A stretch of 64,000 nucleotides of DNA, taken from NCBI RefSeq assembly GCF_000317835.1, contig NC_019789.1:452501-516500 (forward strand), given 5' to 3'. Below are positions 1-9,069 of the stretch, one piece after another. The translations under genes were made by a program, and so were the position numbers. The stretch is from Deinococcus peraridilitoris DSM 19664. GTDB lineage: Bacteria > Deinococcota > Deinococci > Deinococcales > Deinococcaceae. The notes under the pieces were generated by a model. The model did not search any database and had not been told where the DNA came from. It was given only the letters and a program-made list of their open reading frames with translations. Every line of letters begins with the position of its first letter. Within the stretch, counting starts at the first letter, position 1.

Positions 1-782
1 GACCGAGGTCACGCTCCATGGCTTCCACCAGATTCTTCAGGACGTGCCAGTCGAGGGACGGGCTTCGCCCGACCCGTTGGGCGGTCCAAAACCTGCTGAG
101 CCTGGGGTGCCCCCAGGGTGATGCCACGCGCATATTCCTTCGAGCGGTCCCGAGCAACAAACTTCACTTGCGGGTGTCGTGCCAGCCAGTCAGCGACAGT
201 TTCCACTTTGCGGCCTGGGAGGAGATCAACGGGCTGACCGGCAAGGAGATCCACAATGATCGTGCCATACGAGAAGCCGCGCCTGAAGGCAAAGTCATCC
301 ACGCCTATTGCTTCTGGTACAAGACGTGGCGCGACTTCCAAAGCGTGTAGGCTACGCAGGAGACGATCCGGTGTGACCCGAAGCGCCAGATGCCGGGCAA
401 GCCGAGCTCCAGCTACTCCGCCCACGCTGAGGGCCAGCGTACGGAGCAGCTGCTGGACCCGCGTGGTGACTCGGCCGTAGGAAGCGACGAGGTCGGGGAA
501 GCGTTCTGCGAAGGTGCGTTTGGGGCAGGCGGCATTGCGGCAGCGGAATCGCCGGGAGCGGAGTTGGAGGATGACTTCCTGACCGAAGCAGGCGAGGTCC
601 CGGACAGTGCGGAGGGCGCGGTCGTGAATACTCCCGGTCTCCGTCTCACAGGCCGGGCAGGTCACACTGGAGCGTCCACTGCCCAGGGCCAGAAGCGACT
701 GCCCGTCAAGGGTGCGTGAAGCAGTGATTTCAAGTGCCAAATCAGCAGGAAAGGCTTGCTGGAGCGCATTCGGTATGGTCAC
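1..782 (-). pseudogene. ISL3-family transposase, frameshifted and cut by the window edge
   Basis: From a GTG at 782 the protein reads as an ISL3 transposase: an N-terminal zinc-binding region with CPAC and a CRNAACPKRTF segment, then the start of the DDE domain with IGVDDFAFRRG and VARDRSKEYARG. The family continues with a segment like DRWHVLKNL. Here the reading frame is broken by about 31 extra bases at 50-80, and WHVLKNLVEAMERDLG resumes in another frame at 49-2. The extra bases contain a hairpin. The C-terminal half lies left of the window, so the full extent and the terminal inverted repeats cannot be judged. As written, the frame ends at 9 with a garbled tail, so this copy should be inactive unless the shift is rescued. 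Confidence 0.85.
50..80. repeat. 31-bp insertion with hairpin inside the transposase
   Basis: Removing these 31 bases restores the expected ISL3 reading DRWHVLKNL. The insert contains an inverted repeat at 55-75 (GGGACGGGC, loop TTC, GCCCGACCC, one mismatch). It could be a small mobile palindromic element or a local error of replication. Only one copy was noticed in the window. Confidence 0.5.
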
Positions 783-1147
783 TCGGGCAGTGAAGCGTCA
801 GTGCATTCTCCATACCGTGCCCAAACGCCTGTTCTGCTGGTTGCCTGAATCCTTCCCGTAAAGCGCGGGAGACCCTAAATTCTGAACACCTCCGCTTCAA
901 GCAATCCTGCTGAACTTGAAGATCAAAAGCTTCACAGCGCCACCAGCCACGCCTCATCGCACGCAACGGCTGTTGTCGCACGAACTGCCGAACCGTCTCA
1001 GAACTGGACACCTCTCGTCACCTCCGGCAACTTCACCCACCCTGAACACACCACAGAGGACCTGACCACGGTTGACCATCCCTCGTCACGCCTGCGCGTC
1101 ATCCCACCCGTTATTACGACGATGAGCTGATCCAGCTGGCTGCTGCC
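783..1147. other. Intergenic, possible second transposase remnant
   Basis: No intact gene is visible. On the minus strand at about 1011-920 the reading SSSETVRQFVRQQPL resembles the helix-turn-helix in the middle of long ISL3 transposases (typically ...SRETVRRYVRA...). This would be a scrap of the same kind of element. The similarity is short and the rest is unrecognisable. Confidence 0.25.
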
Positions 1148-1339
1148 ATGCGCCATGTCACCCGGCAGTCCCTGCTGAGCAAGGAACTCCGGGATCTGGT
1201 ACTGGACTTATCAACTTCCCTCGAAGACGCGTTGAAGCTGGTCAACGAGAAGCGAGGAACGAACGCCGGCTGGATGACCATTCTGATCCGCACAGAGTTG
1301 CAGCAGTTACGGACAGCTGAAGAGCCTTCCGGATCCTGA
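1148..1339 (+). CDS. Hypothetical small protein
   Basis: This is a 63-residue frame beginning MRHVTRQSLLSKELRD, mostly predicted helical and charged, ending EEPSGS. The frame stays open upstream to about 1080 (reading ...RYYDDELIQLAAAM), so the ATG may be internal and the gene may be a remnant of something longer. No ribosome binding site is obvious and no family is recognised. It lies between transposase debris and a TetR gene. Confidence 0.3.
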   Translation: MRHVTRQSLLSKELRDLVLDLSTSLEDALKLVNEKRGTNAGWMTILIRTELQQLRTAEEPSGS

Positions 1340-1427
1340 CCGGTGCATCGGGAACGTTTCCCGTTCGCATCAGTACCCTACCTGTGTCATCCGCCGTTCA
1401 GCCTGCCCCATTCCGGTGAGCGTGTTC

Positions 1428-1994
1428 TCACGGGCCTGCAACGAGTTCCGCGACCCAGCGCTCCAGTTGCTCGACCTGTTGCTCGAGTAGCTGTGTGGAG
1501 TGCCGACTGAGGCTCAGCAAGTATGACCCCTGGAGTCCCGCGAGGAAATGCAATGCGAGCTTCTCACTGTCTTCTCTTCCCAGCGCCCGGAACTGAAGCT
1601 CCAGCCAGGACAGTTGCAGTCCCAGCAGGTTTGCCGCGGAACTCGCGGCGCTGCTCGAGATCTTCTCGAGCTCCAGCATCAGGGCGGCGTAGGGACAGCC
1701 ATGGCGGGCCCGCTGTTCCTTGGTGGCAAGGCTTCCTTGCAAGAACGCCAGGAGGCGCCTTCTGGGGTCGCGCTCGGCGTTGAAGCGGCTGAGGTCATCC
1801 AGGATGTCCTTGCCGTGCGCGGCGATGACCGCCTCGGTCAGCGCGTCCTTGGTTTTGAAGTGGTAGTAGAGGTTCCCGGAGGGCACGTCGGCAGTCAGGG
1901 CGACTTGCGCGAGGGTCGTGCTTTGCACGCCCTGCTGGGTGTACAGGGTTTTCGCCGCCTGAATGAGGCGCTCGCGCTTGTCGGTGCGCCGCAT
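1428..1994 (-). CDS. TetR-family transcriptional regulator
   Basis: The N-terminus has the TetR helix-turn-helix: RERLIQAAKTLYTQQG, then TTLAQVALTADVPSGNLYYHF, the classic recognition helix ending in YYHFKTKDAL. The rest (about residues 60-188) is the helical ligand and dimer domain, with GCPYAALMLELEK typical of the TetR_C group that senses small organic compounds. ATG 1994 is chosen over GTG 2018 because AAGGTG lies just before it, although the spacing is short. The gene has no obvious partner: the divergent side is empty and the next gene on the same strand is a Gly-rich secreted protein. It is distantly similar to the regulator at 14266-14868. Confidence 0.85.
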   Translation of the reverse strand: MRRTDKRERLIQAAKTLYTQQGVQSTTLAQVALTADVPSGNLYYHFKTKDALTEAVIAAHGKDILDDLSRFNAERDPRRRLLAFLQGSLATKEQRARHGCPYAALMLELEKISSSAASSAANLLGLQLSWLELQFRALGREDSEKLALHFLAGLQGSYLLSLSRHSTQLLEQQVEQLERWVAELVAGP

Positions 1995-2215
1995 GTCACC
2001 TTGTCTGGGTGCCTTCACGTGCTCAGCCTGGCCTTCCTGGTGGCGCTTGGTGGGATAAATGGCGAAGGGGTAGGCGTGTACAGGTAAGTATCCCTTGTCG
2101 GGGCGTACGGACTGCCAGAGGAAGAAAGAACCCCACCCTTCACGAGGAGGGGCGGGGCTTGTGCTACGTCCTTGGAGCCAAGGGACGGGCTGCTGGGCGC
2201 TGGGGGCTCAGATTA

Positions 2216-2983
2216 TTACGAGTCGCCGTCGGTTTCTTCGTCTTCGCCGTCGTCGCCGTCATCGCCGTCGTCGCCGCCGTCGCCGTCATCGCCTTCGTCG
2301 TCGCCGTCGTCCTCGTCGTCATCGGAGTCGACGGTCTTGTCAAAGTCAACGTCGACGTCAATGCTCACGTCTTCGTCTGCGTCGACGTGGCCGTCAGCGT
2401 CGCCGCCTTCGCCGCCGTCACCGCCGTGGGCTTCGCCGCCGTTGGCGTGTCCGCTGTTGTCGGAGTCACTGTCTTCTTCGCCTTCGTCATCGCCTTCGTC
2501 ATCACCGGAGCCGGTGGTGCCACCGTTGCCGCCAGTGGCGTTGCCGCCGTTACCGCCGTTGCCAGCGTGGACTTGTTGCATGATGGACTTCATCCACTCG
2601 GCGCCCATCAAGCTGCCGGTGCTGCTGGCGTTGCCGCTGGTGTCGGTGCTGCCGTCGTCCGTTTCGATGTCTTTGTCGATGTCGATGTCGACGTCTACGT
2701 CAAGGTTCTTGTTGGAGTCGACGCGGCCGTTGGCGTCGCCGCCCTTACCGCCGTTTCCGCCGTGGGCTTCGCCGCCGTTGGCATGTCCGCCGTTGTCGGC
2801 GGTGCCGCCGTTGCCGCCGGTGGCGTCACCGCCGTTGCCGCCGTGTCCGGCTTTGACTTCCTGAACGATGCCTTTCATCCAGTTGCTGGACGTGTCGGTG
2901 TTCGTTTGGGCGAAGGCGGTGGTGGCGCCGGCGAGGCTGAGGGCGAGGAAGGAAGCCAGGATGCGTGCTTTGGGTTGTTTCAT
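2216..2983 (-). CDS. Secreted Gly/Asp-rich repeat protein
   Basis: A 255-residue protein with a clear Sec signal peptide (MKQPKARILASFLALSLA...AFAQ). The mature part has two copies of one module: a short amphipathic helix (NWMKGIVQEVKAG, then EWMKSIMQQVHAG) followed by Gly-Asn runs (GGNGGDATGGNGG), GGHANGGEAHGG and an acidic stretch of alternating Asp and Val or Ile. The last 40 residues are almost only D, G and E, so the protein is very acidic and probably binds cations or forms an extended matrix. TGGAGA before the ATG is a plausible ribosome binding site. Related secreted proteins lie at 12291-12971 and, more loosely, 16217-16639. Function is unknown; the pattern recalls PGRS-like or cell-surface proteins but no family is claimed. 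Confidence 0.75.
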   Translation of the reverse strand: MKQPKARILASFLALSLAGATTAFAQTNTDTSSNWMKGIVQEVKAGHGGNGGDATGGNGGTADNGGHANGGEAHGGNGGKGGDANGRVDSNKNLDVDVDIDIDKDIETDDGSTDTSGNASSTGSLMGAEWMKSIMQQVHAGNGGNGGNATGGNGGTTGSGDDEGDDEGEEDSDSDNSGHANGGEAHGGDGGEGGDADGHVDADEDVSIDVDVDFDKTVDSDDDEDDGDDEGDDGDGGDDGDDGDDGEDEETDGDS

Positions 2984-3480
2984 GGTGATGTCTCCAGTTC
3001 GGTGATTAAGAAAAAAAGCGTAGGGTTATTGTTGAACCGTCTTTTGTTCTTAGTCCAAACGGTCCTCCTTTGTATCGACTTGCGTTCGACGCTTTCTTGC
3101 TTCTCTGCGTCTCTTGTGTCAAGTATTGGCGTGTAATTTATTACAGGGATGATAATCCTCAGTCTTTTTGATCATGAAGTAGTTAGTAACTCAACTTAAT
3201 CGGGAGTGACAGCATCGAAGCATTTGCATCACTCAAGCATCGCTAGCAGCGGCAGACAAATTATGAAAGACAGAATTGTTTTATTGCTAGCACTAACGCG
3301 GCGTAGCAGGCACCTATAAGACCAGAACAATCCCACCAAACAAAAGAATGAGCGAAACGCCGCACATTCTTTCATCCCGGCCATCAACAAGAAAATCAAT
3401 ACTCATATAAGAAACTCGCAACAAGCGAGTGGCAAAAAAGGAAGGGCCGACGCAGCACCAGCAGGAAGCGAGGAACCGGA
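2984..3480. other. AT-rich intergenic region
   Basis: This stretch is clearly richer in A and T than its surroundings, for example poly-A at 3007-3016 and several TTAT and AATTAA patches around 3130-3300. It separates two divergent genes and probably holds both promoters. No coding region of convincing composition, no strong hairpin and no repeat was found. A 60-codon minus-strand frame at 3314-3496 has a hydrophobic end but no ribosome binding site. Confidence 0.5.
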
Positions 3481-3738
3481 ATGAGCGTACGAACACGAGC
3501 GATCACCCAGACACTCAACACGGTCATCTCCACCGCACCCCACCACCAGGACCGGGACGCACTGAACAAAGCCAGGGAACTGCTCGCCCTCGTTCACACG
3601 CTCCCCAGCTCCCGCTGGAATGCTGTCCTGCAAGAGGCCGAGCGCCTTCTGGAAGAACTGCACGCCCACGAACCATCAAAGCCCATCCGGCGCCGCACTC
3701 AACATCATCTGGCGCGTGAAGTGCGGAGGCACGTATGA
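3481..3738 (+). CDS. Hypothetical protein, first gene of a pair
   Basis: An 85-residue, mainly helical cytoplasmic-looking protein (MSVRTRAITQTLNTVIS...). A GAGGA element sits six bases before the ATG. Its stop overlaps the ATG of the next gene (ATGA at 3735-3738), so the two are probably co-translated. The C-terminus is very basic (RRRTQHHLAREVRRHV). No domain is recognised. Confidence 0.55.
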   Translation: MSVRTRAITQTLNTVISTAPHHQDRDALNKARELLALVHTLPSSRWNAVLQEAERLLEELHAHEPSKPIRRRTQHHLAREVRRHV

Positions 3739-4961
3739 GACACCTACGGCAAACCCTGACCGTGCTCTTGATCGTCACCCTCACACCAGGCGCCATCGCA
3801 CAGACGAACAAGACATCCACGGCGAGCGTGCCACCCAGAACCTGGGAGGGGACCCTCACCAACGACGGTAATACCACCTTTCATACCAAAATGCGGGTGA
3901 CGTTCGTGCAGCACCGGAACAGCCTGACGGGCGAGCTGTACGGCTACGACCAGAAAACCAACCGGTATCTGCGCGTCGGACCGATCAAGGGCTCAGTCAA
4001 TGGCACCACTGCGAGCTGGGTGCTGGTGACGGCCGACGGCCATGGAACCATGGCCATCAACGGAAGCTTCAATGGCAAGACTTTCCGCGGGCGTCACACC
4101 ACGGCCATCACTGGATCCGGCGTCGCCAAAGGCAACGTGGCCCTGTCCAGCGTGGGCGTCAGCAGTACACCGCCCAAGCCGTCGGCAGCAGATGCCAGGA
4201 CCAACCCTGGCAATCGGGAATCACGTGAGAGAACACCGCAAGTCGCGACGAGCGCAAAACAGGCGGCTCCAGCAGCGCCTCCGTCAACACAGGCCAGGCC
4301 CTCCAGACGCTCGTCGACGAATGCGGCCGTGACTCGGCGTCAAGACGCGGCGCTCAGGAACAAGCCGTCCCCAATGAGTACCAGAAAGATGGCCACACCA
4401 GCCTTACCCCCCAAAGCAACCACGGCGGCCCGGAGTGGCAGCCGGGCAACAAACGTCCCCTTCACATCAGAAACTTCAAAGGCAAGCGTCAGCAGCGACC
4501 CCGCCAGGCCCTCAAGGGTAACAACCCCAGCAAAAGCTGGGGCTCGGGATTCAAAGGTGAATTCCTCGCGGGTCGTCAGCAGAGCGAAACAGGCGAACCG
4601 GAAAGCGTCTTCCTCATCACCAGCCAGCTCAGCCAAAGGTGCCACCCCGCACAGGGCGCTCGTACAAACTCCAGCGGCATTCAAGGCAACCCCATCACTC
4701 ACGACAACCACGAAGACCCAGCCACGGATAACGACACCAGCCGAAGTGATCAAAACGCAAACGACAGCACGGCGTGAAAGCGAAGCAACGGGTGCGCTGA
4801 AGGCGCCCATCCGTTCGCAGGCAAGTGTCCGGCCTGCTCCCCAGCAATACAAGGCACGCGCGGAGTCAATCCCGGTGAGCGAGTCAATACAACGGGCGCG
4901 AGCGTCTGATCAGCGGGTGCAGGGCGTATTGCAGGGCCGACTTGGCGCGAGTCGGCCTTAA
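3735..4961 (+). CDS. Exported WEGTL-domain protein with long basic low-complexity tail
   Basis: A 408-residue protein with a signal peptide (MRHLRQTLTVLLIVTLTPGAIAQ). Residues about 33-140 form a domain (TWEGTLTNDGNTTFHTKMR ... NGSFNGKTFRGRHTTAITGSG) that is clearly paralogous to the lipoprotein at 5204-5707; its alternating polar and hydrophobic pattern suggests a small beta-barrel or beta-sandwich. The remaining 260 residues are rich in Ser, Thr, Ala, Lys, Arg and Pro, with no predicted fold, and resemble a stalk or a nucleic-acid- or wall-binding tail. GGAGG lies five bases before the ATG, which overlaps the previous stop. No family name is known to me. Confidence 0.7.
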   Translation: MRHLRQTLTVLLIVTLTPGAIAQTNKTSTASVPPRTWEGTLTNDGNTTFHTKMRVTFVQHRNSLTGELYGYDQKTNRYLRVGPIKGSVNGTTASWVLVTADGHGTMAINGSFNGKTFRGRHTTAITGSGVAKGNVALSSVGVSSTPPKPSAADARTNPGNRESRERTPQVATSAKQAAPAAPPSTQARPSRRSSTNAAVTRRQDAALRNKPSPMSTRKMATPALPPKATTAARSGSRATNVPFTSETSKASVSSDPARPSRVTTPAKAGARDSKVNSSRVVSRAKQANRKASSSSPASSAKGATPHRALVQTPAAFKATPSLTTTTKTQPRITTPAEVIKTQTTARRESEATGALKAPIRSQASVRPAPQQYKARAESIPVSESIQRARASDQRVQGVLQGRLGASRP

Positions 4962-5203
4962 GACGCCGTCTGCGCTCTGACTTACCGCAACACGTTGGCC
5001 TTTGTTTAGTCATTCCACATGGATCCACATGGAGTTAGACAACTACCTTAAAACACAGGACGATCGTCGGTGTGCTGTACAATTTCAAAGTAGCATTGCT
5101 CGCAGTGCTAGCAATTAAAGACGGGTTGACTTTCATTTGACGCACACTTCACGCTTTATGCCTCTCACTCGAAAATAGACGCGTCGCATAGTACAAGTGA
5201 GAC

Positions 5204-5707
5204 ATGAAAAACATCATGTACCTGACCGCGCTTACCGTCACCCTCGCTGCGTGCGGAAACCAGGCCAGCCCAACCAATCCCCCGGCCGCCAGCCCCCCCG
5301 CCGTCACGAACGTCGCCGGCACCTGGGAAGGCACCCTGACCAACGACGCGAGCACCACCTTCAACGCCAAACTGCGCGTCATGTTCACGCAAAACCAGAA
5401 CACCCTCAGCGGAGAGCTGCAGGGCTACGACGAAAAAACCAAGCAATACAACCGGGTCGGACCCATTACCGGCACCATTAACGGCAACACCGCCCAATGG
5501 ACCCTCACCACCCCCGACGGCAGCGGCAAAATGGACATCAACGGCACGTTCAACGGCAACACCTTCAACGGACGCCACACCACCGCCATCAGCGGTTCCG
5601 GCAGTGCCAAAGGCAACGTCACCCTCACCAAAATGACCGCCAGCAGCCACCATTCAACCATCACCACGCAATCGTTCACCGACAGCTTCACCAGCCTCTT
5701 CAAGTAA
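5204..5707 (+). CDS. Lipoprotein with WEGTL-type domain
   Basis: A 167-residue protein with a lipoprotein signal (MKNIMYLTALTVTLAAC, lipobox LAAC at about residues 14-17), then a Pro/Ala linker and one domain (residues about 40-145). The domain repeats the pattern of the 3735-4961 protein: WEGTLTND, GELQGYDEKT, RVGPITG, DGSGKMDINGTFNG, GRHTTAISGSG. About two thirds of aligned positions are identical by eye. It is probably anchored at the outer face of the membrane. Function is unknown. The gene stands alone, with about 240 bases of relatively AT-rich DNA upstream. Confidence 0.75.
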   Translation: MKNIMYLTALTVTLAACGNQASPTNPPAASPPAVTNVAGTWEGTLTNDASTTFNAKLRVMFTQNQNTLSGELQGYDEKTKQYNRVGPITGTINGNTAQWTLTTPDGSGKMDINGTFNGNTFNGRHTTAISGSGSAKGNVTLTKMTASSHHSTITTQSFTDSFTSLFK

Positions 5708-5911
5708 TCCAAGCACGAATACCAACGCCATGACGGGCGCTCAAGCGCTCCTCCCCCACAACTAACCAGCCATCCACTTCAACGTCCACCAACCTGGCTT
5801 GCCAGGGCATCAGTGGACGCCTGTTTTTACCGTCCCAATGCCAGGCTCGGCCGGCCGAATCGCAAGATGATGCGCCCAGATTCACGCCGTTCCGCCAAGG
5901 AGAGAAAACAT

Positions 5912-8278
5912 ATGAAACCCTCATTGCTTCGGCCCACGTCGACCGCACTGCTCGGCGCTTCCCTCCTCGTTGCTTGCGGCGCCCCCGGTGCGGTGGGACC
6001 GGCTGTCACCACGCTCAGCAGGACGGTGGCCATGCCCGGTGACACCGTCACCCTCACCGGCGTCAACCTCGGCACAAACGGCACCGTCCTGCTCGGCGGA
6101 ACGACGGCCAGCGTCACGAGCTACACCAACACCAGCGTGACCTTCACAGTTCCCCAAAACGCACGCTGGGCTCACAACGACCTGCAACTCATCACCAACG
6201 GGAAAAGCATCACCGCCCCCATGAAACTGTTTGTCGGGCAGGCCATTAATCCCTCCGCGACCACCACCACCGACGTTCAAACCGCCCTCAACGCCCTTCC
6301 GGCAGGCGCGGCGCTCCTGCTGGGCCCCAAAGCGTACACGGCCACCAGCGCGCCCCTGTACCTGAACAACCGCAGCCTCTACGGCCAGGGGCAGGACCAA
6401 ACGAGCGTGAACGGCGACGTCTACCTGCACGCCACCGAACGGAATGTCGTCACGGTCGGGTCCCTCACCCTGACGGGCGACAATTACTACCTGGTCAACG
6501 CCGTCAAGGACAGCCCCGCGAGCCTCTCGGCCCTCAGCACGCAACTCTCGCGCGAACGCCAGAATCGCTTTGAGCGGCGCAGGAACCCGCGTTTCACCCT
6601 GCCCGCACCCTCGACCGTGCAGTCCCTCGCGCCGGAGGGCCACGACGTCGGCGCGAGCCGCGACCAGTCCCGGCGAGTCAGACCGCACGCACGCGCAGCG
6701 GACGTCACGGCACACCGCATCCGCCGAGCCCCGGTAGTCAACGCGGCCGCCCTGAACCAGAATGGCCCGAGCGGCTTCCACTTCCTTGACGTGAGCATCA
6801 AGGAGATGAACGCCAGACGCGGGTACCTGGAGAACAACGCGTCCCTCTCCTCTGTCACCGTCACCGACTCCACCATCGAACTGAACGACTACATCAGCCT
6901 CGGTGAATCCGGGAATGACCTCACCGTCAAGAACAGCACCCTCAAAAGCCAGGGTGGGCCCGCCAGTGGAGTGGACCTCGAAGCGGGCAGCGGGAACGTC
7001 ACCATTCACGGCAGCGCCATTTACTCCAGCATGTGGCTCAACGCGTACTCCGAGAGCGGGAACGTCACCATCCAGGACAGCGCGCTGCACAACAGCGCCG
7101 CGAACAGCGTCACCTGCCAGACGACACCCGCGTGCTACAGCCTCACGGACGTGGGCAGCAACACCGGCCAGGTCACCATCACGGGCAGCAAGGTGAACGC
7201 CACCGACGGTGACAGCAATGACGGGAAACCCACGAACGCCTTCGTGTTCATCGGATCGATCCGCAATCTCACCACCATCGAGAACAACGGGCTCATTCAC
7301 TCCACCGCGAACCTGCAACTCTACAGTGACAGCAGCAAGACCGAAACTTCCAGCGCACAGCGGGGCAACGATCAGCTGGTGGTGCGCAACAACCAGGAAA
7401 TCTCCGCAGGAGATGGCGCGGCCAGTCCCGCCAGCCTGCCCGCGTACCTGGGAATCTACAGTCACACTGGCGACGTGACCGTGAGTGGCAACGCGAAGTT
7501 GACGTCCAGCAACGGCATGCAGGTGTACACCAAATTCGGGCACGTCAGAATAAACGGTAATCCGGATGTGCGCGTGGATTCCGCCTCAGCCGAGACGGAC
7601 GCGGGATTCCTGCACGTGTTCACCAGCGGCAACACCCGTGGCGTGTTCAACGACGTCACCTTCAGCGGGAATACCGTGAAGGCGGACGACCAGGTCATCC
7701 TCGACGCGGACAACGGCAACGTGACGCTCAGCGCGAACGCCGTGAGCGTGATCGGCAACAGTCACCCGAAATTACAGGTGTACTGCCGGGAAGCGCGGAC
7801 CTGCACCGTCACGGACAACACCTTGACGGCGAACGCGACAAACGCTTCGACCACCAGCCGCATCGACCTGTTCTTCGATCACTACAGCACCACGGCGGCC
7901 AGGCAGAACCATACCGTCACGGGGAACAGCTTCCTGACCCTCGGCTCGGGGTCCTCGTACTTCTACGGCGCGTTCGGCTGGGGTGACGCGACGCTGGGCG
8001 CGAACACCTTCAGGAGTTCCGGGAAGGTATACGTGGACGCGTACCAAGCCACGGTGACCGCCACGGACAACACCTTCAACGTATTTGATGGAATGACTGG
8101 CCCGAGTGGGAGTGGGTTGAGCCTGGCCGCGTACAAGGGCACGGACGCTGCGCCGAGTGTCATCAACTTTGGCGCGAACACCCTCACGAACGTGGGCAGT
8201 GGCGGGGTCAGCAAACACAAGGCGGACGGCGGCCGGAACGACCGCGTCAATGTCGGCGCGAACACTGGCATGCAGTGA
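5912..8278 (+). CDS. Large lipoprotein: IPT/TIG domain plus right-handed beta-helix
   Basis: ATG 5912 is preferred over upstream starts because AAGGAGAG precedes it and the next residues are a lipoprotein signal (MKPSLLRPTSTALLGASLLVAC). Residues about 30-105 form an IPT/TIG-like immunoglobulin fold (TTLSRTVAMPGDTVTLTGVNLG, then SVTFTVPQNA). From about residue 290 on there are many short repeats of the type N-x-V-T-I-x-x-S/N and GN-V-T-I, the hallmark of a parallel beta-helix, as in polysaccharide lyases and adhesins. Between them, at about 6520-6740, lies an Arg-rich segment unlike the rest. No catalytic residues can be assigned, so binding to a surface polysaccharide is as likely as cleavage. 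The total is 788 residues, followed directly by a terminator. Confidence 0.75.
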   Translation: MKPSLLRPTSTALLGASLLVACGAPGAVGPAVTTLSRTVAMPGDTVTLTGVNLGTNGTVLLGGTTASVTSYTNTSVTFTVPQNARWAHNDLQLITNGKSITAPMKLFVGQAINPSATTTTDVQTALNALPAGAALLLGPKAYTATSAPLYLNNRSLYGQGQDQTSVNGDVYLHATERNVVTVGSLTLTGDNYYLVNAVKDSPASLSALSTQLSRERQNRFERRRNPRFTLPAPSTVQSLAPEGHDVGASRDQSRRVRPHARAADVTAHRIRRAPVVNAAALNQNGPSGFHFLDVSIKEMNARRGYLENNASLSSVTVTDSTIELNDYISLGESGNDLTVKNSTLKSQGGPASGVDLEAGSGNVTIHGSAIYSSMWLNAYSESGNVTIQDSALHNSAANSVTCQTTPACYSLTDVGSNTGQVTITGSKVNATDGDSNDGKPTNAFVFIGSIRNLTTIENNGLIHSTANLQLYSDSSKTETSSAQRGNDQLVVRNNQEISAGDGAASPASLPAYLGIYSHTGDVTVSGNAKLTSSNGMQVYTKFGHVRINGNPDVRVDSASAETDAGFLHVFTSGNTRGVFNDVTFSGNTVKADDQVILDADNGNVTLSANAVSVIGNSHPKLQVYCREARTCTVTDNTLTANATNASTTSRIDLFFDHYSTTAARQNHTVTGNSFLTLGSGSSYFYGAFGWGDATLGANTFRSSGKVYVDAYQATVTATDNTFNVFDGMTGPSGSGLSLAAYKGTDAAPSVINFGANTLTNVGSGGVSKHKADGGRNDRVNVGANTGMQ

Positions 8279-8286
8279 CCGTCAAG

Positions 8287-8322
8287 CAACAGGAAGGCCG
8301 GAGCAATCCGGCCTTCCTGTTG
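8287..8322 (+). terminator. Intrinsic terminator after the beta-helix lipoprotein
   Basis: A perfect 16-bp stem (CAACAGGAAGGCCGGA) with loop GCAA lies eight bases after the stop codon at 8278. The T-run after it is weak, as is common in high-GC genomes. Confidence 0.85.
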
Positions 8323-9069
8323 TGCCGTTCGTATTGGCCCGTCACTTTGGTCGCCGTGGTGACCCCCTGGGAGGTACGTCACGTTCTCCGAATCGCGCTC
8401 CTACAACCGCAACCTGCTGCTTCACAACCGGGCGGAACAGTCAATGGCCAGACCAAGACGCCGCTCGCTGCCCTCAGGGTGCAGGGCCGGACAACAGCGT
8501 GCGCGTACCCCGTGGCGGTGTCCAGGGCGCGTAAACGAACAAACCGTTCGGTAAGGACCGCGGGTCTCCTGAACTCGAGCAGGAGTCCAGGTTCTTCACC
8601 CTGACCCGCGTTCCGTCGAGCGTGAACGTCACACCCCCGACACGACGTGGATGGGTGCGGACGCTGGCCGAACGGGTTGAATGCCATGACGCCCGCCAGG
8701 TGGATCAGGCGCTCCGGCTCACTACTCAAACATGAGAGAATCTCGTCAAATCCAAAGATGAAGACTTATTAATCTTTCTGACAGGCATCCCAGGTGGGTC
8801 GAATCGCGTGAACACAGCATATTCAGCGAATTCTTAAGATGGCCTTGAAATCGGGGGTCAGTAGATTACCTGGGGAACATGAGTTTTCCGTTTTCTGACT
8901 GGAGATGCGAAAAGCTGCAAATACTTTTAATTTTTGTTTAAGTGATGCTTTGTGCAGCCGGAAAGCTGGAGATGTCCTGACCTGGCTGTCACCATATCTG
9001 CCTTCTTCCCCGAGATTTATCCATTCAGACTTGCGCGGCAGCAGTCACGCTGTGCGCTGAGGAGAACCC
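8323..9069. other. Long intergenic region
   Basis: The first 400 bases are GC-rich without a convincing gene on either strand. The last 300 bases, from about 8740, are AT-rich (for example AATACTTTTAATTTTTGTTTAAG near 8920-8940) and probably contain the promoter of the discoidin lipoprotein gene. No hairpin or repeat of note was found. Confidence 0.4.

Noticed and set aside
2009..3136. Long plus-strand open frame opposite the Gly-rich gene
   Set aside because: It arises from the repetitive GGN/GAY codons of the minus-strand gene; its product is a run of Val/Ala without start signal, while the minus strand has a signal peptide and ribosome binding site.
3314..3496. Small minus-strand ORF with hydrophobic end, possible type I toxin
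   Set aside because: No ribosome binding site, no antisense RNA signal and poor codon pattern in an AT-rich spacer.
5921..7543. 540-codon minus-strand frame
   Set aside because: Antisense to the beta-helix lipoprotein, which has a lipobox, ribosome binding site and terminator; the minus frame is a GC-codon shadow.
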